In this document: piece after piece, positions 54,063-64,000 of the stretch
Numbering within the stretch: position 1 is the first letter of the stretch
Layout: every line of letters begins with the position of its first letter
Source: Cycas panzhihuaensis
Lineage: Eukaryota > Cycadophyta
Assembly (NCBI GenBank): GCA_023213395.1
Contig: CM041465.1
Coordinates: 173,979,741-174,043,740, forward strand
Direction: 5' to 3'
Length of the DNA: 64,000 nucleotides
Made by a program: the position numbers and the translations under genes
Notes under the pieces: model-generated
The model's input: the letters and a program-made list of their open reading frames with translations, nothing else
Database searches by the model: none
What the model was told of the DNA's origin: nothing

Positions 54063-55975
54063 CGTGTTGTATGCGGTACTTTTACCCGTGCATCAGTAGT
54101 TTGATTTCTCCATGACTATTTTACAGTGAATATTAATTATCATGAAGCGTTCAGCACATTTCACATGCAATCTTTCATCAATCTTAAATTTCTATCTTAT
54201 TTCAGAGTTTTACTGCTGTCTGAAATTCTCAACTACAGCTTACCATAAATCAAACCCTAGGATTTATTCTTTTATTTGTGGCTAGGGTTTATCTCTTACA
54301 TATACTGTCAATCGTTTCCCAGGTCGGTTCTCACCCTTTATATTCTAACTTTCCTGCACTAAATATGTAGTTTAAAAGCTGCCACATGGACTATACACAC
54401 AGCTGACCATACGGTACCATGTATACAACTGTACCACTGTTAAAACCAACTTAGTCTTTTTTCAGCAATAACAATTGCATGTTTCAGAATTTTACAAAAT
54501 TGGGTTTAGAACTAATTCCCACAGTTCAGATTTTCTGATTTTTTTGGGCCATTATTGACAAGTTTAATGTTTGTTGTACAGACTGTGTATACACCAGACC
54601 ATACAGATCTAAACGTGAGTTGTTTCTACTTTGTTTCAGAAATTAATTCAAACCTGTTTAAAGCAATTTTTAACCAAATAGTCAAAATATCATTAAAATT
54701 GGTTTGTGAACCTTCATTTGATTATAGTACAAACTTGTTGACAACCTACAGCAGAGCCAAATAGACCATACAACTACTTAGGGCATCAAATTATTTATCT
54801 ACAAAAACATTTCATTTTGTATTGTTGGAAATGACATTTTATTTGAAACTTAAACATCACTTTATGAAGGGAAGGACATAATTACATGAAAATAATGTTT
54901 ATTTCTGCAAATAAGCATAAACATAGTCTTGATGTCTTACCTTTCGCGTTGTGCAAATTTAGGTCATACCTTCGTTGATGGAGAATCAATAATTGATGAA
55001 GTACTTGATGAGCGAACTTGGCTTGCCCATTATTTCTCCTTGGCTCCTCACTCCAACAGTATCTCCCTATTCAAAATGATAATATCCCTTGGCTTTACTC
55101 CTTTATGGGCATTATATAGAAGAATTCTTGTCTTAAAGAGGGGTTTCGCCAAGACGCTCGCCTCTTAATTATCTAATAAGGAGCCACCTCCTATGCACCA
55201 CTTTCACTGATTGACTTTATGATTTTAACTCTTTAGTGGGAGGTCCTCTTAATAGTTGTCCAACAACTCTTTCAAGTTTTTAACCCTATCTACTAAATAA
55301 TTAATATTAATATTTTTAAATCAATGAAGGTTAATTTACAGGTAAAATTCCCTCTTGTGACAATAACAAATATACCGACTCATCTCAAAAAATATTAAAA
55401 TTGGGAGAGATGAGGGATATTGGTATAAGAAGTAGTGGCCATCAGGTTCATATACCATTGCATTGATTTTCTTCCAATCACCATCTTTTCATTCTTCATC
55501 ATCACATTGATATTTGCCATTAACTACCATTAGCAAGGAGCTATTTCTAGATAATGAACATTTATGGCTTCCCCAGATAACTACAAATGATTCATAGTGC
55601 TCCATTGTCAAGCAATAGTACTAGTTTTGTGTAGGAAAAGGGCTCCCAAAAAAGCATGTAAGTCAGTACTAAAAATCTACAATAAATTGAGTCTCCTATC
55701 ACTTTCCCTTAGATTTCTCTTGATGTGAATGAAGTTTCTTCTTCCATGATTGAAGTTTGCCCTAGAACTTTGATGGCTTGCTTTGAATGCAAACCCACCT
55801 TGAGCATACCTTAGTACAATAGGTAAGCAATACAAGGATATTTTTGGATGGAAAGTTAAATATATCAAAGATGACCAAAGGGATTCTATTCCTTTATCTT
55901 TGAATTTCCAAAGGCCTAAGAGGAAGCTATTAAAAGGGGTCCTCACTTTCATCATAATCTTATGGTTTCTAATTG
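54063..55975. other. Anonymous sequence between Copia-J and Copia-K
   Basis: No recognisable domain. Frames 54929-55168 (plus, 79 codons) and 55955-55677 (minus) show no family motif. The second copy of a dispersed repeat lies at 55358-55600. Confidence 0.45.
55358..55600 (+). repeat. Dispersed repeat, copy 2
   Basis: Counterpart of 46268-46520 in the same orientation. The two copies flank Copia-J at a distance. Confidence 0.6.
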
Positions 55976-55980
55976 TTGGT
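55976..55980. repeat. Left target-site duplication of Copia-K (TTGGT)
   Basis: Pairs with TTGGC at 63600-63604, four of five. Confidence 0.6.
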
Positions 55981-56389
55981 TGTTAATGTTATGCCTAATG
56001 TTATCTTTTATTATATAGTAAATTGTATTATTACAAAAGTTTATTGTATTATTACAAAAGTTCGGTGATTTGGCCAACTGTCCAAATCAACAAACTTCTC
56101 TCCCATTTATTCCAGAATCTTTCAAACATTTGCTGACTGGAAGATTGGGGAGACAATATTCCGTTGGTACATAGGTAGAAGGTCCAGATTAGTCAAAGAG
56201 GGACGATGAGATCCTCAACTTGCTACATTGTATATTCACCATTATTATGATTATATTATACTTATTTCAGATGTGGTTTTTCATCCCCTAAAGGGGCTTT
56301 CCACCTGCCAGATCTGTTGCACTCGTCTATGCTTCTGAACGATTTGTTTTCATTTAAATTTAAGTATTGTTTGCACCCTCTCTCCAACA
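55981..56389 (+). repeat. Copia-K 5' LTR (409 bp)
   Basis: TGTTAATG to CTCCAACA. Near its start TTGTATTATTACAAAAGTT is directly repeated twice. Confidence 0.93.
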
Positions 56390-56401
56390 TGGTATCAGAG
56401 C
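56390..56401 (+). other. Copia-K primer-binding site
   Basis: TGGTATCAGAGC (its first T lies right after the LTR CA). Complement of initiator tRNA-Met. Confidence 0.9.
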
Positions 56402-58328
56402 AGGGTTTTGAAACAAGTTTTTAAAACTAGATTTTGATACATGGATGAAGAAGCAAATCCACGGCACCCTGGTTCACATCCTCGACACATGCTTTCCTGC
56501 TATCGAGAAAACTTCAGAAGAGGAAATATGAAAGCAATACAAGGCTGAAGCCTACTGCCCTGCAAGCATTCATACCTCAATGACACCAATCCCCACGGCT
56601 CTCAGACGAAGACTCCGCCAAACCATCCACAACCCTGCCTGAGATTTATCACATTAAAGACGAAGTAATTCAAGGATCCTTCGCTCACGCCACTATCAAA
56701 ACTCCAAAGACGCACTTGCATTAAATACACGGCTCACACACTAAATCTCAAGAAGAGAAAGACGCCAATGGCACCAACCATCCATGGCTCTGCCTAATAC
56801 TGAAGACAAAAGCATTACTAGAGACAACGCCAATGTAATCCTCAGGCCATTACGAAGAAACGAAGAGGAAACGGAGAAACTGAGATGCCCAAACGGAGGA
56901 AACGTCTAAACGGAGAAGACGAAGCTCTCAAAACGTAGAGGCTCCACGGCGCAATCAGTTCGGTCTTCCACAGCACTGAAGCTCTCACGACACTCTGAAG
57001 AGACAGAGAAACGAAGCTAACACGCCATTAACGGCCCCCGCTAGACGTCCATCATCTTCTAGATGAAGAAACGAAGACGTGCCAACGCAAAGACCACCGA
57101 TAACAGTCAAAAAGAGGAAGACGCCCTACGAGACGAAGGAGACGCTCAGATGCGTTAACATTTAGAGGAAACGGAGAAACGAAGAGCGCTATTAATCCAT
57201 GGTCCGCCGCCCTGCAAACATCCTCTGTTCGTCCTCACGCACCTCAATACCAAAGAAGACGTTCATTACTAGTAACAATATGCAACCGACCACCCTGTAC
57301 ACAGCCATAATAGTGTTAAAATCCTTAGCCCGCCGCTTGAAAGAGCACTCTATTCGCCTCTGATAAAACCTGATTAGGGTTCCATAACAAAAGACAGACG
57401 CAAAAAATCCTAGACACAAAAACTTCCTAATTGTATTTTGTTGTATTTCGGATCCGTCAATATTTCATTATTTTTTTTTTTTAGAAGTTTGCCTTAATAA
57501 AACTAAATTGAATCATTGTTTCGCGTCCATAAGTCCTTAAGCGCCCTAGCCCACCAGCCCCCGATCTTATCACCATTTCATATGACCTGACCCTATTAAT
57601 CAAAAGGGTCTAAAATTTCAACTTCTTTTTTTATTTTTTTATTTTTTAATTAAAAAGGTGGTACATGTGCGTTTTTACCCATAACTTCTTCATATGGAGT
57701 CAGAATCCAATTCTGAAAGGAGCGTCAAATTCCTGCCTCAGATGCAGATGTTTTGACTGGTCTTTCAAGTTTTTTGGACGCCATTTTGATCAGCAAATTC
57801 TTGTTCAAAGTCAAGCCTTCTCTTTTGTCCTGGTAAGTTCAGGTACGTATCTTTAACCCTTAATTTTCTTCACATTCTTGCCATACTTTAATAAACAATT
57901 GATTATCTTTTAAATTCATCAAGTAATAACATTATTTATTTATGCTTTTCTTAATAAATTTATGAACTTTATTAAATCACTATTTTACCTTTTTTAAAAA
58001 TACAAATGATGTTATAAATATGCAATATTTAATTGCTTCATTTTATATCTGATTTATTTTACGACACTAATATGCAACTGTCATATTCTTGATTATTTTT
58101 TCATAAATATTTAATTAAAAATCTTATATTTCTTGATTAATGATTATCAAACTTTCAATAAAATTATTTTCTGTCAATGGCAAATTAACTTAAAGAATAC
58201 TTTAATGTTCAGTGTCTATCAATGAACTTATTTCTGTGATTTATTCACTTTATTCACCTACTATTAAAGTTCATAACCTCTTCATTTTTCCTCCAAGAGG
58301 ATCTCTAATCGTCAGTTTTATTCCCAAT
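56402..58328 (+). other. Copia-K long 5' leader
   Basis: Nearly 2 kb without a supported frame. 56860-57190 is purine- and CpG-rich with recurring AAACGGAGAA and GAAACGAAGA words. 57465-57660 has T and A homopolymers. Confidence 0.6.
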
Positions 58329-59270
58329 ATGACACTTATGCCAGGAACAACCTCCTGTGTACCAATTCTAGTATTAACCAGCTCTAATTATGCCGACTGG
58401 AAAAATAGAATATCCCAATAGCTTAAACAGCAAAAAATATGGCGATATGTCACAGGTGAGTTTCCAAAACCCAAAGACGAAGCATCAGAAGCTTATATAG
58501 TCTATCTGATGAACTGTGATGGAGCCCTAGGCACCATCCTATCCTCCCTCTCCCAAACATTAGTAGGCAATTCTCTGAAACAGATGATCTAGCCACTGTC
58601 TAGAAAAATCTTAAAGGAAAAGAAAGATAGGGTTGATACACAACAGTTAGCTGCGTTAGAACAACAAATGTATGATCTACATTATGAAGATTTTCCTAAA
58701 GTTGAAGATTTCTTGTCTAAACTTCAACTCATTAACAAAGACCTAGCAAATTGTATCAAATCTTCTACAAAAGCAGGTGATAAAGTAGTCATTGTAACAC
58801 ATGCAAAAGACGACGATACACTCGTTCGTCTTGCAACTAATAAACTGCCGAAACATTTCAATCTTTTCAAAACCGCTAAGAAACATGCAAGACATGCACC
58901 AATTACTTTTGATCAATTAACAAATCAATTTATTAAACATCAAAACATGTTGATTCAAACTGGAAAATTAAAAGATCCTTCACAGGCTCTTTTTTCCAAG
59001 TCACAATCATTTACTAAATCTAAACATCAAAATGACTACCAAAACAATCATCATCGTCATCCCAAATTCCAAAAACCTCATAGAGGTTCATCCACTCAAA
59101 ATAATCCTCATTATAACACTAAGTATTCTGGATTACCTAAATCTTAGAATACCTCTAAATAGTCATTTCCAAAAAGGAGAACTATCAATATGAATCCTAA
59201 TCAAAACATTAGTTGTGCTTACTGTCATAAAAAGGGGCACACCATTGATGTCTATAGGAACATAATTGCC
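58329..59270 (+). pseudogene. Copia-K gag
   Basis: The reading starts MTLMPGTTSCVPILVLTSSN at 58329, with SNYADWKNRISQ as the familiar gag N-terminal block, then a stop. Further stops occur near 58590. Frame 58668-59147 (159 aa) gives YDLHYEDFPKVEDFLSKLQL, DDTLVRLATNKLPKHFNLFK and a basic Asn/His/Lys-rich tail. The zinc knuckle near 59215 reads CAYCHKKGHTIDVYR; the expected last Cys is missing. It would form the particle and bind RNA. Confidence 0.85.
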
Positions 59271-59339
59271 TGTGAAGCCTAGAAAGCTTATAAGATGATC
59301 TAGTCATGATCTCACAATTCTCATCATTCTCTAACTGCT

Positions 59340-59760
59340 TCTACAACAGCTTTTTCAGCACCAACCACTCAACCACCCTTGTGGATTCTCGATTCAAGTG
59401 CTTCCCATCACATGACAGGACACCAAGAATATCTTACTCCATATCAATATGATTCAAACTCCGAAGAAGAGATTTCTTTTGAGAGTGGAACCCAACTCAA
59501 AATCAAAGGAACAGGTGATGTTACTTTGAAAGATGGTTCAATTAAGGACGTATTCTACGTTCCTAGCTTATTACCTAATCTTCTTTCAATATATCAAATC
59601 TGCCAAAAAGATCTCGTTGTAGAGTTCTGGAAAGATAAATTTATTATCAAACAACCATTAAATAAATTTAAACCAATTGCCTCAGGACCTGCAAATTACA
59701 AAATAGGTCTTTACAGCTTAACAAGTCTCCAGCATTCTAAAACCAAAACTTTCAGTGCCT
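59340..59760 (+). pseudogene. Copia-K protease
   Basis: Frame 59379-59882 begins WILDSSASHHMTGHQEYL; the active-site Gly of D-S-G-A is Ser. It continues LKIKGTGDVTLKDGSIKDVF and YVPSLLPNLLSIYQIC, a normal copia protease C-terminus. The frame then stays open into the pre-integrase zinc finger (LWHARLDHTSYEKLQYLS). The single active-site change is likely to abolish cleavage. Confidence 0.87.
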
Positions 59761-59850
59761 TTATAGCAAAATCTGACCCAGTCAGTAAGCTTTGGCATGC
59801 TAGACTCGATCATACAAGTTATGAAAAACTCCAGTACCTAAGTAGGAATT

Positions 59851-60463
59851 ATATGGTTCATGGCTTGGGGTGGTTTATGTAGATACCCTGATGGGACAGT
59901 AAGATGGGCCTTTGTGAAATGCTATGGTCAACAGACAAACCACCTTATTGAACTTAAACCTATGCAAAAAACTGTAGCAATGGTAGATGAGGATGACCAC
60001 GATAAGGTGATAATAGAAGGAGATTCTCTGAATGTGATCAAGATCCTTAGGGGGGAGGCGGAGGCTGATTGGCACAATGTGGATATGGTGAGAGACGCTC
60101 AGAATGTTCTGAGTTCCAAGCAGAGTACTCAGATTCGGCACACATATAGGGAAGGAAATGCTGCAGCGAACTGGCTTGTCAATTGGGCAGTCTCAAATAA
60201 GGGAAACTGGGTTTGGAAAGAGAACTTCCCAGAGGAGCTCCTGAGTCTGGTTAGATTGGATGTGTTAGCTCAGAATGGGGAAAGTTAATGTTTGTCAAGG
60301 TTGAGTGTGTTTAGTGTGGGTCCAGTTATGCTAGGCCATGGGCATGTCATGGCCATTCCATTCCATAGCCGAAAGGCAGCTATTGTAAAAGGTTTGGGGA
60401 CCTATTAAAACCCCTTCTATTTTTTACCATATCAAAAAAAAAAAAAGATATGGTTCACGGCTT
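59851..60463 (+). mobile_element. LINE-L: 5'-truncated non-LTR retrotransposon tail with duplication
   Basis: The insertion 59867-60447 is flanked by a 16-bp duplication, ATATGGTTCATGGCTT (59851-59866) and ATATGGTTCACGGCTT (60448-60463), with one mismatch. It ends in a run of about 13 A. This is the signature of target-primed reverse transcription, with only the 3' end of the element copied. Confidence 0.9.
59867..60288 (+). pseudogene. LINE-L RNase H domain, C-terminal end of ORF2
   Basis: The frame 59860-60288 starts in host Copia-K sequence and is otherwise LINE. It reads GGLCRYPDGTVRWAFVKCYG, then NHLIELKPMQKTVAMV (Glu region), VIIEGDSLNVIKIL (Asp) and HTYREGNAAANWLVNWA (the conserved His/Asn region near the RNase H end). 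This matches the RVT_3-type RNase H that terminates ORF2 of some plant L1-like elements. A cellular RNase H-like gene is a less likely source because of the poly(A) and duplication. The frame is open to a normal-looking stop followed by about 140 bp of 3' UTR. Confidence 0.82.
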
Positions 60464-61280
60464 ACCTACACTAAAAACTGTCTATGGTGTTTGTGAAGTT
60501 TGTGTAACAGGCAAACAGCACATGGACCCTTTACCAAATCATGCTACCTTTCGAGTAAAAGCTCCACTTGAACTTATTCATTCTAATATCTGCAGTCCAT
60601 TCCAAGTACATTGGTACTCTAGAAGTAGATATTTCGTCACAGTTATCGATGACTTCTCTAGAAAATGCTAGGTATATATATTAAAAACAAGAGGTCAAGT
60701 ATTTGACATCTTTGTTGAATTCAAAACCTTAGTTGAAAACCAAACAAACTCTAAAATCAAAATCTTTAGAACAAATAATGCCAAGGAATACTTAAGCAAC
60801 AATTTTACTAATTACTGCAAAAAGCATGGAATACAATTTTAACATTATGTAGCATATACTCCTAAACAAATTGGTGTTGTTGAACGAAAAAACCGTACAC
60901 TTGTTGAGATGATCATATGCATGTTACATGCAAAAGGTCTTGCCTTAAAGTTGTGGGCAGAAGCTATTGCTTGCTCCAACTATTTATTAAATTGCTTACC
61001 ATGCAAATCTTTACAAAATATTATGCCTGAACAAAAATGGTCTGGGCATAAACCTTCTATTAAACACTTAAGAATTTTTTGTAGCATTGCCTGGGAGCAC
61101 GTTCCAAAAAAAAAACGCCAAAAACTTGATTCTAAAAGTTTCAAATACAACTTTGTTGGTTACAACGAAGAAAGTAAAACTTACAAACTTCTAAACCCAA
61201 TAACGCATAAGATTTCAATACTGCGTGATGTTATATTTGATGAAGAAGGCTCTTCATCAAAAACTTTTTATATTTAACTT

Positions 61281-62561
61281 CCAATTGAAAACCTGTTAAC
61301 TAATACTCACTTAATTGATCCCAATGACATTCAAGTTGATCCTGAATCAACTAAGTCCTTATCTACTCAAGTTCAAAACTGGACTTTAAAAGAACCAACT
61401 ACCTCTATTTCATCCAGTCAGCCCACTTCACCGAAACAACAAACCAACAATAGCAAACAACCTGTTTGGGCTCAGAATACTCTTTCTAATGCTGGCTCTA
61501 ATGCTAGTAATCCATTAGATACCAGAAGAACTCGTTCACAAAAACTTCAAGCCAATTTTGCTCTAATGGCCAAAATCATGGCCAATGATGATCCCAAAAC
61601 TTTTAAACAAGCAAGTAACAATCCTATATGGCAACAAGCCATGCAAGTTGAAATAGATGCTCTAAAAAAGAACTCAACTTGGGATTTAATTACTCTGCCT
61701 CCTGCAAAGAATGTAGTAGATTGTAAATGGGTTTATCGAACTAAGTTTAACTCTAAAGGAGCAGCTGAAAAGCACAAAGCTCGTTTAGTAGCAAAAGGTT
61801 TCTCATATATTGATGGTATTGATTATAATAAAACCTTTGCTCCAGTAGCTAAAATGAATACTATTAAAACTATTATAGCTCTTGCTGCTAAATTTGTTTG
61901 GGAAATCCATCAGATGGATGTTAAGAGCACCTTTTTAAATGGCAATCTTAAAGAAGAAATCTACATGAATCAATCTCCTGGATTTGTTTGTAATCCTAAT
62001 CTCGTTTATAAATTAAGAAAATCTATCTATGGCTTAAAACAAGCTCCTCGAACTTGGTATACAAAAATAGATGATTATCTTATACAAAATGGATACACTA
62101 AATGTATTAGTGATCCGAATCTTTACTTTAGACACGAAAATGACAATATTACTATCTTAATTCTCTATGTAGATGATATAATAATCATTGAATCCTTACT
62201 CTCCAGTATTCATAAATTAAAATCAATCTTGATGAACAAATTTCAAATGTTTGACTTAGGTCTTTTACACTATTTTCTAAGATTACAAATTTGTCAAACT
62301 GATTCTGAAATAATGATATCTCAACCTAGATATATTTTAGACTTAATCAAACGATTTAATATGGAAAATGCTATATCAGCTCCAAATCCTTTACAATCAG
62401 GTATTAAACTATCTATTGATTGTTCCACACCACTTTGTGATCCTACAACATATCGACAACTCATAGTTAGTCTCATTTACCTAACTCACACTCGTCCTAA
62501 TATCTCCTATGTTGTTGCTTTATGCTCCAAATATATGCAAAATCCTCATGAGTCTCACTAG
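61281..62561 (+). pseudogene. Copia-K RT
   Basis: A Ser/Thr/Asn-rich linker (61281-61560) is followed by a 331-aa open frame, 61566-62561. Domains in order: FKQASNNPIWQQAMQVEIDA, CKWVYRTKFNSKG, HKARLVAKGFSY, MDVKSTFLNGNLKEEIYM (motif A region), [32 protein letters not shown] (catalytic YVDD intact), FQMFDLGLLHYFLRLQ, YRQLIVSLIYLTHTRPNISY. It ends at a stop where the connection to RNase H should continue. The enzyme core could fold, but without gag, protease and integrase it is not a working element. It is the longest intact pol frame in the window. Confidence 0.9.
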
Positions 62562-63135
62562 AAAGCAACTAAATGGATTTTAAGATACCTACAAGGTACA
62601 ACATTCTATGGCCTAACCTATAATTCTTGCAAGAATAACCTAAAATTAATAGGTTACACAGATTCAGATTGGGTAGGAGACTCTGATGACCGTAAATCTA
62701 TAGCCGGTTATGTTTTTTTTAGACTCTTCACCAATTACTTGGTCCAGCAAAAAGATGCAAGCCTTAGCCTTATCCACAACTAAAGTTGAATATCGAGCTC
62801 TTGTTAAAGCCAGTAAAGAATCACTCTGGATTAAATCCCTTTTAAGTGAGCTTGGTTTATTTCCTACCTCATCCATTGAACTTTATGTTGATAATCAATG
62901 AGCCATATCTATTGCTACTAATCCCGTTGCCCATTCAAGGACAAAACATATAGAATTACATCAACATTTTATATGTAATCTTGTAAATGAAGAAACTATT
63001 CACTTGTCTTATTGTCCTACAAATGTGCAGATTGCAGATATTCTTACAAAGTCGTTGACTGAAGTTAAATTTTTAAAGCTTAGAGATTTATTGAAGATAA
63101 AAGAAGTTTCCATCAAAGGGGGATCAACATGCTGA
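62562..63135 (+). pseudogene. Copia-K RNase H
   Basis: After the stop at 62562: WILRYLQGTTFYGLTYN, YTDSDWVGDSDDRKSIAGY (Asp), then a frameshift at a T run (62712-62719). Frame 62710-62901 continues SSPITWSSKKMQALALST, VEYRALVKASKESLW (Glu) and LYVDNQ, then a stop. AHSRTKHIELHQHFI and the end ADILTKSLTEVKFLKLRDLL follow to about 63110. The last codons precede the polypurine tract. Confidence 0.88.
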
Positions 63136-63190
63136 AGACCTTTTTATCTTCTATATCATATATTGTACAAAAGATAACATTAAAGGGGGA

Positions 63191-63599
63191 TGTTAATGTT
63201 ATGCCTAATGTTATCTTTTATTATATAATAAATTGTATTATTACAAAAGTTTATTGTATTATTACAAAAGTTCAATGATTTGGCCAACTATCCAAATCAA
63301 TGAACCTCTCTCCCATTTATTCCAGAATCTTTCAAACATTTGCTAGCTGGAAGATTAGGAAGACAATATTCCGTTGGTAAGTAGGTAGAAGGTCTAGATT
63401 AGTTAGAATGGGAGGATGAGATCCTCAACCTGCTACATTGTATATTCACCATTATTATGATTATATTATACTTATTTCAGAGGCGGTTTTTTATCCCCTA
63501 AAGGGGTTTTCCACCTGCCAGAGTTGGTGCACCTATCTATGTTTCTGAATGGTTTGTTTTCATTTAAATTTAAGTATTGTTTGCACCCTCTCTCCAACA
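63191..63599 (+). repeat. Copia-K 3' LTR (409 bp)
   Basis: Begins TGTTAATG after the polypurine tract and ends CTCCAACA. It has roughly 30 differences from the 5' LTR by eye. Confidence 0.93.
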
Positions 63600-63604
63600 T
63601 TGGC

Positions 63605-64000
63605 AATGTAATTTCAATATTAAAAATGTTGTTTCCATCAAGTGTACCATAGTGATAAAATTTCTTAAACTTCTGATATATCTCTAAAATTTTGTGAAAG
63701 AGTGTTGGGGTCAAATCATGACCATACACGCTTGAAACAGTGGAAAGCATGCTAACTAGTGTCTAGCAGGTTGAGATACATGCAAGAGAAGACCCAACAC
63801 ATGCCAAGTATAGACAAAAGTACGTGGAGTACACCCTGATGTTGTTTCTAAGAAAATCCTCCTACCCTAACTATGGTGGGGTTTTAGTCCACTATCATTG
63901 ACTAACTTTGGTAGCAGTTGTCCCACTGGCTTCCTCAATTGTCCTAAGTCATTCTTATAAATCTCTTCTATCAAATAGGGCCCCATCCATCACATCTTCA
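63605..64000. other. Anonymous flank right of Copia-K
   Basis: A minus-strand frame (63750-63472) is open but runs into the LTR and shows no known motif. Nothing else recognised. Confidence 0.4.

Larger units (their letters stand above)
59761..61280 (+). pseudogene. Copia-K integrase, split by a LINE fragment
   Basis: The zinc finger is divided: LWHARLDHTSYEKL before the insertion, and CEVCVTGKQHMDPLP after it (frame 60450-60671). First catalytic motif HSNICSP has Asn for Asp. The second, VIDDFS, is intact. The third region FRTNNAKEY has Asn for Asp near 60770, and VVERKNRTL near 60880 keeps the Glu. Frame 60909-61277 covers the rest and C-terminal domain (KKRQKLDSKSFKYNFVGYNE, SILRDVIFDEEG). 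Stops occur near 60670 and 60840. The reading resumes in frame after the LINE if one duplication copy is counted. Confidence 0.9.
55981..63599 (+). mobile_element. Copia-K: full-length copia element carrying a LINE fragment
   Basis: 409-bp LTRs at both ends (about 7% different by eye), PBS at 56390, gag, protease, integrase, RT-RNase H, and a polypurine tract (AAAGGGGGA, 63182-63190). It is older than Copia-G and Copia-J. RT is a single long open frame while the other domains are damaged. Confidence 0.93.

Noticed and set aside
54929-55168. Possible host exon (79 codons)
   Set aside because: No recognisable domain, no convincing splice sites around it, and the region is anonymous repeat-like sequence.
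57835-57850. Splice donor-like AGGTACGTATC in the Copia-K leader
   Set aside because: A single consensus match without an acceptor or conservation is expected by chance.
63472-63750. Minus-strand frame as a possible host gene piece
   Set aside because: It starts outside and ends inside the Copia-K LTR, so half of it is LTR sequence. The rest has no known motif.

Overview
This window looks like intergenic DNA from a large, repeat-rich plant nuclear genome. It is AT-rich and nearly all of it is LTR retrotransposons nested in one another. I see no intact host gene, tRNA, rRNA or CRISPR array. Most Ty1/copia copies carry the primer-binding site TGGTATCAGAGC, complementary to the 3' end of plant initiator tRNA-Met. 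The density and decay of nested copies suggest a gymnosperm or another big-genome seed plant, but that is inference and I cannot name a species.

Layout, with my own labels in left-to-right order. Ty3-A (1-7091, minus) is a Ty3/gypsy element whose 3' end lies beyond the left edge. It sits in the gag of Copia-B (7092-10577, minus). Copia-B abuts the RT half of Copia-C (10578 to about 12464, plus), which appears to sit inside Copia-D (12465-13520 and 26647 to about 27904, plus). Copia-D is split in its RT by Copia-E (13521-26641, plus, 552-bp LTRs), and Copia-E is split in its own RT by Copia-F (19846-25088, minus). Copia-B and Copia-E belong to one family. After an anonymous spacer come Copia-G (29044-36806, plus, 367-bp LTRs, perfect TGCTT duplication) and a second spacer. 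Copia-H (38660-44322, minus) and a Ty3/gypsy RT relic, Ty3-I (about 44580-45660, minus), follow. Copia-J (47025-54057) has 298-bp LTRs that look identical and a perfect ATAAG duplication. Copia-K (55981-63599, plus, 409-bp LTRs) carries a 5'-truncated LINE tail in its integrase region (59867-60447).

The elements share the usual logic. The LTR holds promoter and ends, the PBS and polypurine tract prime reverse transcription, and gag, protease, integrase and RT-RNase H are encoded in that order (RT before integrase in Ty3). Every copy has lesions, so each is annotated as a pseudogene set. Catalytic residues are often lost even where long frames survive.

The most unusual object is Copia-J. Its leader, gag and protease (3.37 kb) are inverted inside otherwise normal LTRs, and both junctions lie in a 20-bp inverted repeat that contains the PBS. 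This reads like a reverse-transcription template-switch product. Other non-routine signals are a leader hairpin shared by Copia-G and Copia-J whose inner stem covaries, a palindrome around CACTTAAGTG in three different LTR families, and leader repeat blocks that differ completely between two members of one family.
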